NCBI GenBank assembly: GCA_036003845.1
Contig: DASYRX010000237.1
Coordinates: forward strand, 1-5,927
Direction of reading: 5' to 3'
Length of the DNA stretch: 5,927 nucleotides
Source of the DNA: DASYRX01 sp036003845
GTDB taxonomy: Bacteria > Gemmatimonadota > Gemmatimonadetes > Gemmatimonadales > Gemmatimonadaceae
Shown: in pieces, positions 4,825 to 5,927 of the stretch
Numbering within the stretch: the first letter of the stretch is position 1
How the letters are laid out: each line of letters starts with the position of its first letter
Translations under genes and position numbers: made by a program
The notes under the pieces: generated by a model
Database searches by the model: none
The model's input: the letters and a program-made list of their open reading frames with translations, nothing else
Told to the model about the DNA's origin: nothing

Positions 4825-5927
4825 TCAGGAACGACAGCGCGACAGGATTGCTGCGCGATCCAGTTCTGGCAGTGCCAGTCGCTCGGGAGGAAACGCAGTC
4901 AACAGTTTTCTAGTCGCTTCATCGCAACTCTCCGCCGCACCGCTGGCCTTATCGGCATCGAGCAGCGTCGTGAACGCCACGAAGTATTGAAACGCCATTG
5001 TGCGCGACGTGTCATCGATTGTAACAGAGTCATTTGCGTAGCCGCGGTACTCGTAACGCTGAAGCAGATTGCTGCGGAGCGTGTCCCGATTCGGACCAAG
5101 ATTGACGATAGGAACGATGCGCCAATAAAGTCCCTCGAGACGACCATATGGCGCCAGCCACGCCATCGCGCCGTTGCCGCCGGTGATCGCGAACGCGAGC
5201 GGAGAGCGCCACGCGTTGGAGCGAACGATATCAAAAAGTACCGTATCGGACGGAATTCTCGGGCGCGGCCGCACAATAATCGACGTAGGGAGATTCGTAT
5301 CCGCGGCAAGACCGAATTGCTCTGCGCTCCCACGCACCGGAATCACGGCAGTTGTATCTATGACCGTGCTTGCTAGGCGCCGCCCGTCGGTCGAGCGTGG
5401 AAACGGAAACGATGGATCGCGTCGGGCGATCTGATCGATGTACCACGGCGCATTCGCGAGACTGAGATTCACGATGCGAACGTCGGGCCGCACACCCTCC
5501 ACGGCCTGGACGTACAGCACCGGAAACGTATCGTTGTCGCCAACGGTGAAGTAGATCGCGTTAGGTGGCAGTGCTTCGAGTGCGTTCAGGGCGTAGTCCC
5601 TGGCGAAATACCGTGCAGAGGCGTCGTACGCCGACCAGTTGCCGATCAACTGATAGGCGGGGATTAGGATGATCGCCGTCGCCGCGAGTCCGACCGTTGC
5701 CAGCTGTCTGACTGTCGCAAGCCGCGCTAGAGATTGCATTGCGGCGCCGAGCGCGACGGCAATGAGCACACCTAACGAGACGAATACCGGCAGGTAGTGT
5801 CTGTCGAATGGCCTGAAGTAGCTCGCCGGTATATTGAAATAGAGCACCGTCATCGCCGTGTGGAGGAGCAGGACAAGCGTGAAGGCAAGGCCCAGACGGT
5901 GGTTACGGTGCCAAAGCGTCACTAATC
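4825..5927 (-). CDS. GT117/DUF2723 family membrane protein (glycosyltransferase-like), C-terminal part
   Basis: The frame ends at TGA 4827-4825 and is open to the window edge. GTG 5922 is the first possible start inside, but the family has a long N-terminal membrane domain, so the true start is almost certainly outside. In the visible part, numbered from that GTG, membrane helices lie at about 11-29, 44-63 and 74-95. The second follows NIPASYFRPFDRHYLPVF (30-47), the counterpart of the ERDH/FF region of DUF2723 proteins. Strong family signatures follow: RYFARDYALNAL (104-115), NAIYFTVGDNDTFP (121-134), VEGVRPDVRIVNLSL (141-155), WYIDQI (160-165) and GLYWRIVP (264-271). DUF2723 proteins resemble protein O-mannosyltransferases and are named glycosyltransferase family 117 by homology; donor and acceptor are unknown. 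The soluble part would face the periplasm. It is followed two bases later by the exported CRTAC1 gene. Confidence is high for the family and low for any specific substrate. Confidence 0.87.
   Translation of the reverse strand, partial: LVTLWHRNHRLGLAFTLVLLLHTAMTVLYFNIPASYFRPFDRHYLPVFVSLGVLIAVALGAAMQSLARLATVRQLATVGLAATAIILIPAYQLIGNWSAYDASARYFARDYALNALEALPPNAIYFTVGDNDTFPVLYVQAVEGVRPDVRIVNLSLANAPWYIDQIARRDPSFPFPRSTDGRRLASTVIDTTAVIPVRGSAEQFGLAADTNLPTSIIVRPRPRIPSDTVLFDIVRSNAWRSPLAFAITGGNGAMAWLAPYGRLEGLYWRIVPIVNLGPNRDTLRSNLLQRYEYRGYANDSVTIDDTSRTMAFQYFVAFTTLLDADKASGAAESCDEATRKLLTAFPPERLALPELDRAAILSRCRS

Larger units (their letters stand above)
553..5777. repeat. Dispersed octamer family GCCTAACG / CGTTAGGC (12 CCTAAC cores)
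   Basis: Exact GCCTAACG occurs at 553-560, 1006-1013, 1844-1851 and 2537-2544, and its complement CGTTAGGC at 1366-1373 and 4382-4389. Seven-base matches are GCCTAAC at 1947-1953, 2764-2770 and 3860-3866, CCTAACG at 3678-3684 and 5771-5777, and CGTTAGG at 5559-5565. Every CCTAAC/GTTAGG core I found keeps a G (or complement) on at least one side. With an assumed 60% GC and random order, about 2-3 cores and about 0.2 full octamers would be expected. Nine are CCTAAC on the plus strand and three are the complement. Spacing is irregular (about 100 to 1200 bases). They lie mainly inside genes, so this is a dispersed word, not a tandem repeat. Confidence 0.75.

Noticed and set aside
4717..5376. Plus-strand 219-aa frame
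   Set aside because: It lies opposite the GT117 and CRTAC1 genes, is Arg-rich and has no domain signal.
553..5777. GCCTAAC/GTTAGGC words as integron attC recombination sites
   Set aside because: The words match the attC simple-site consensus (RYYYAAC/GTTRRRY), but they are not paired as an inverted RYYYAAC...GTTRRRY unit at 60-150 bases, they lie inside conserved genes, and no integrase or cassette layout is present.

Overview
The window looks like chromosomal DNA from a GC-rich (about 60% by eye) environmental bacterium. All five recognisable genes lie on the minus strand, so transcription runs from high to low coordinates. A GT117/DUF2723 membrane protein, a TPR + FG-GAP + ASPIC/UnbV (CRTAC1-type) lipoprotein and an amidohydrolase with an N-terminal NCHxH motif are typical of Gemmatimonadota, Acidobacteriota and related soil phyla. 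I lean to Gemmatimonadota, but this is inference from gene content; there is no rRNA or other marker here.

Layout in order of transcription: (1) 5927-4825, the C-terminal part of a GT117/DUF2723 glycosyltransferase-like membrane protein whose N-terminal half lies outside the window. (2) 4822-2501, an exported CRTAC1-family protein, 773 aa, beginning with GTG two bases after the previous stop. (3) 2468-1836, a dihydrofolate-reductase-family (RibD C-terminal domain) protein, 32 bases further on. (4) A 122-base gap (1835-1714) with a perfect 12-bp palindrome and a possible leader ORF. (5) 1713-733, a YeiH/UPF0324 putative anion exporter. (6) A 232-base gap with no convincing gene or terminator. 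(7) 500-1, the N-terminal part of an amidohydrolase-family metal-dependent hydrolase that runs off the window.

The first two genes look translationally coupled and both belong to the cell envelope: a polytopic membrane glycosyltransferase-like protein followed by a secreted, probably lipid-anchored, calcium-binding beta-propeller protein. The next two are accessory metabolic or transport genes on the same strand, possibly read through from the same transcript. No mobile element, CRISPR array, tRNA or rRNA is visible.

The most unusual signal is not a gene. The asymmetric octamer GCCTAACG/CGTTAGGC and its one-base variants are strongly over-represented. The core CCTAAC occurs 12 times on the two strands, in all four large genes and one gap, in several reading phases, 9 of 12 in one orientation. 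It contributes six of the seven leucine TTA codons I could find in the assigned genes. This looks like a genome-wide DNA-level word (polar marker, uptake-like or modification site) rather than a codon effect. I found no CRISPR-like, defence or biosynthetic system here.
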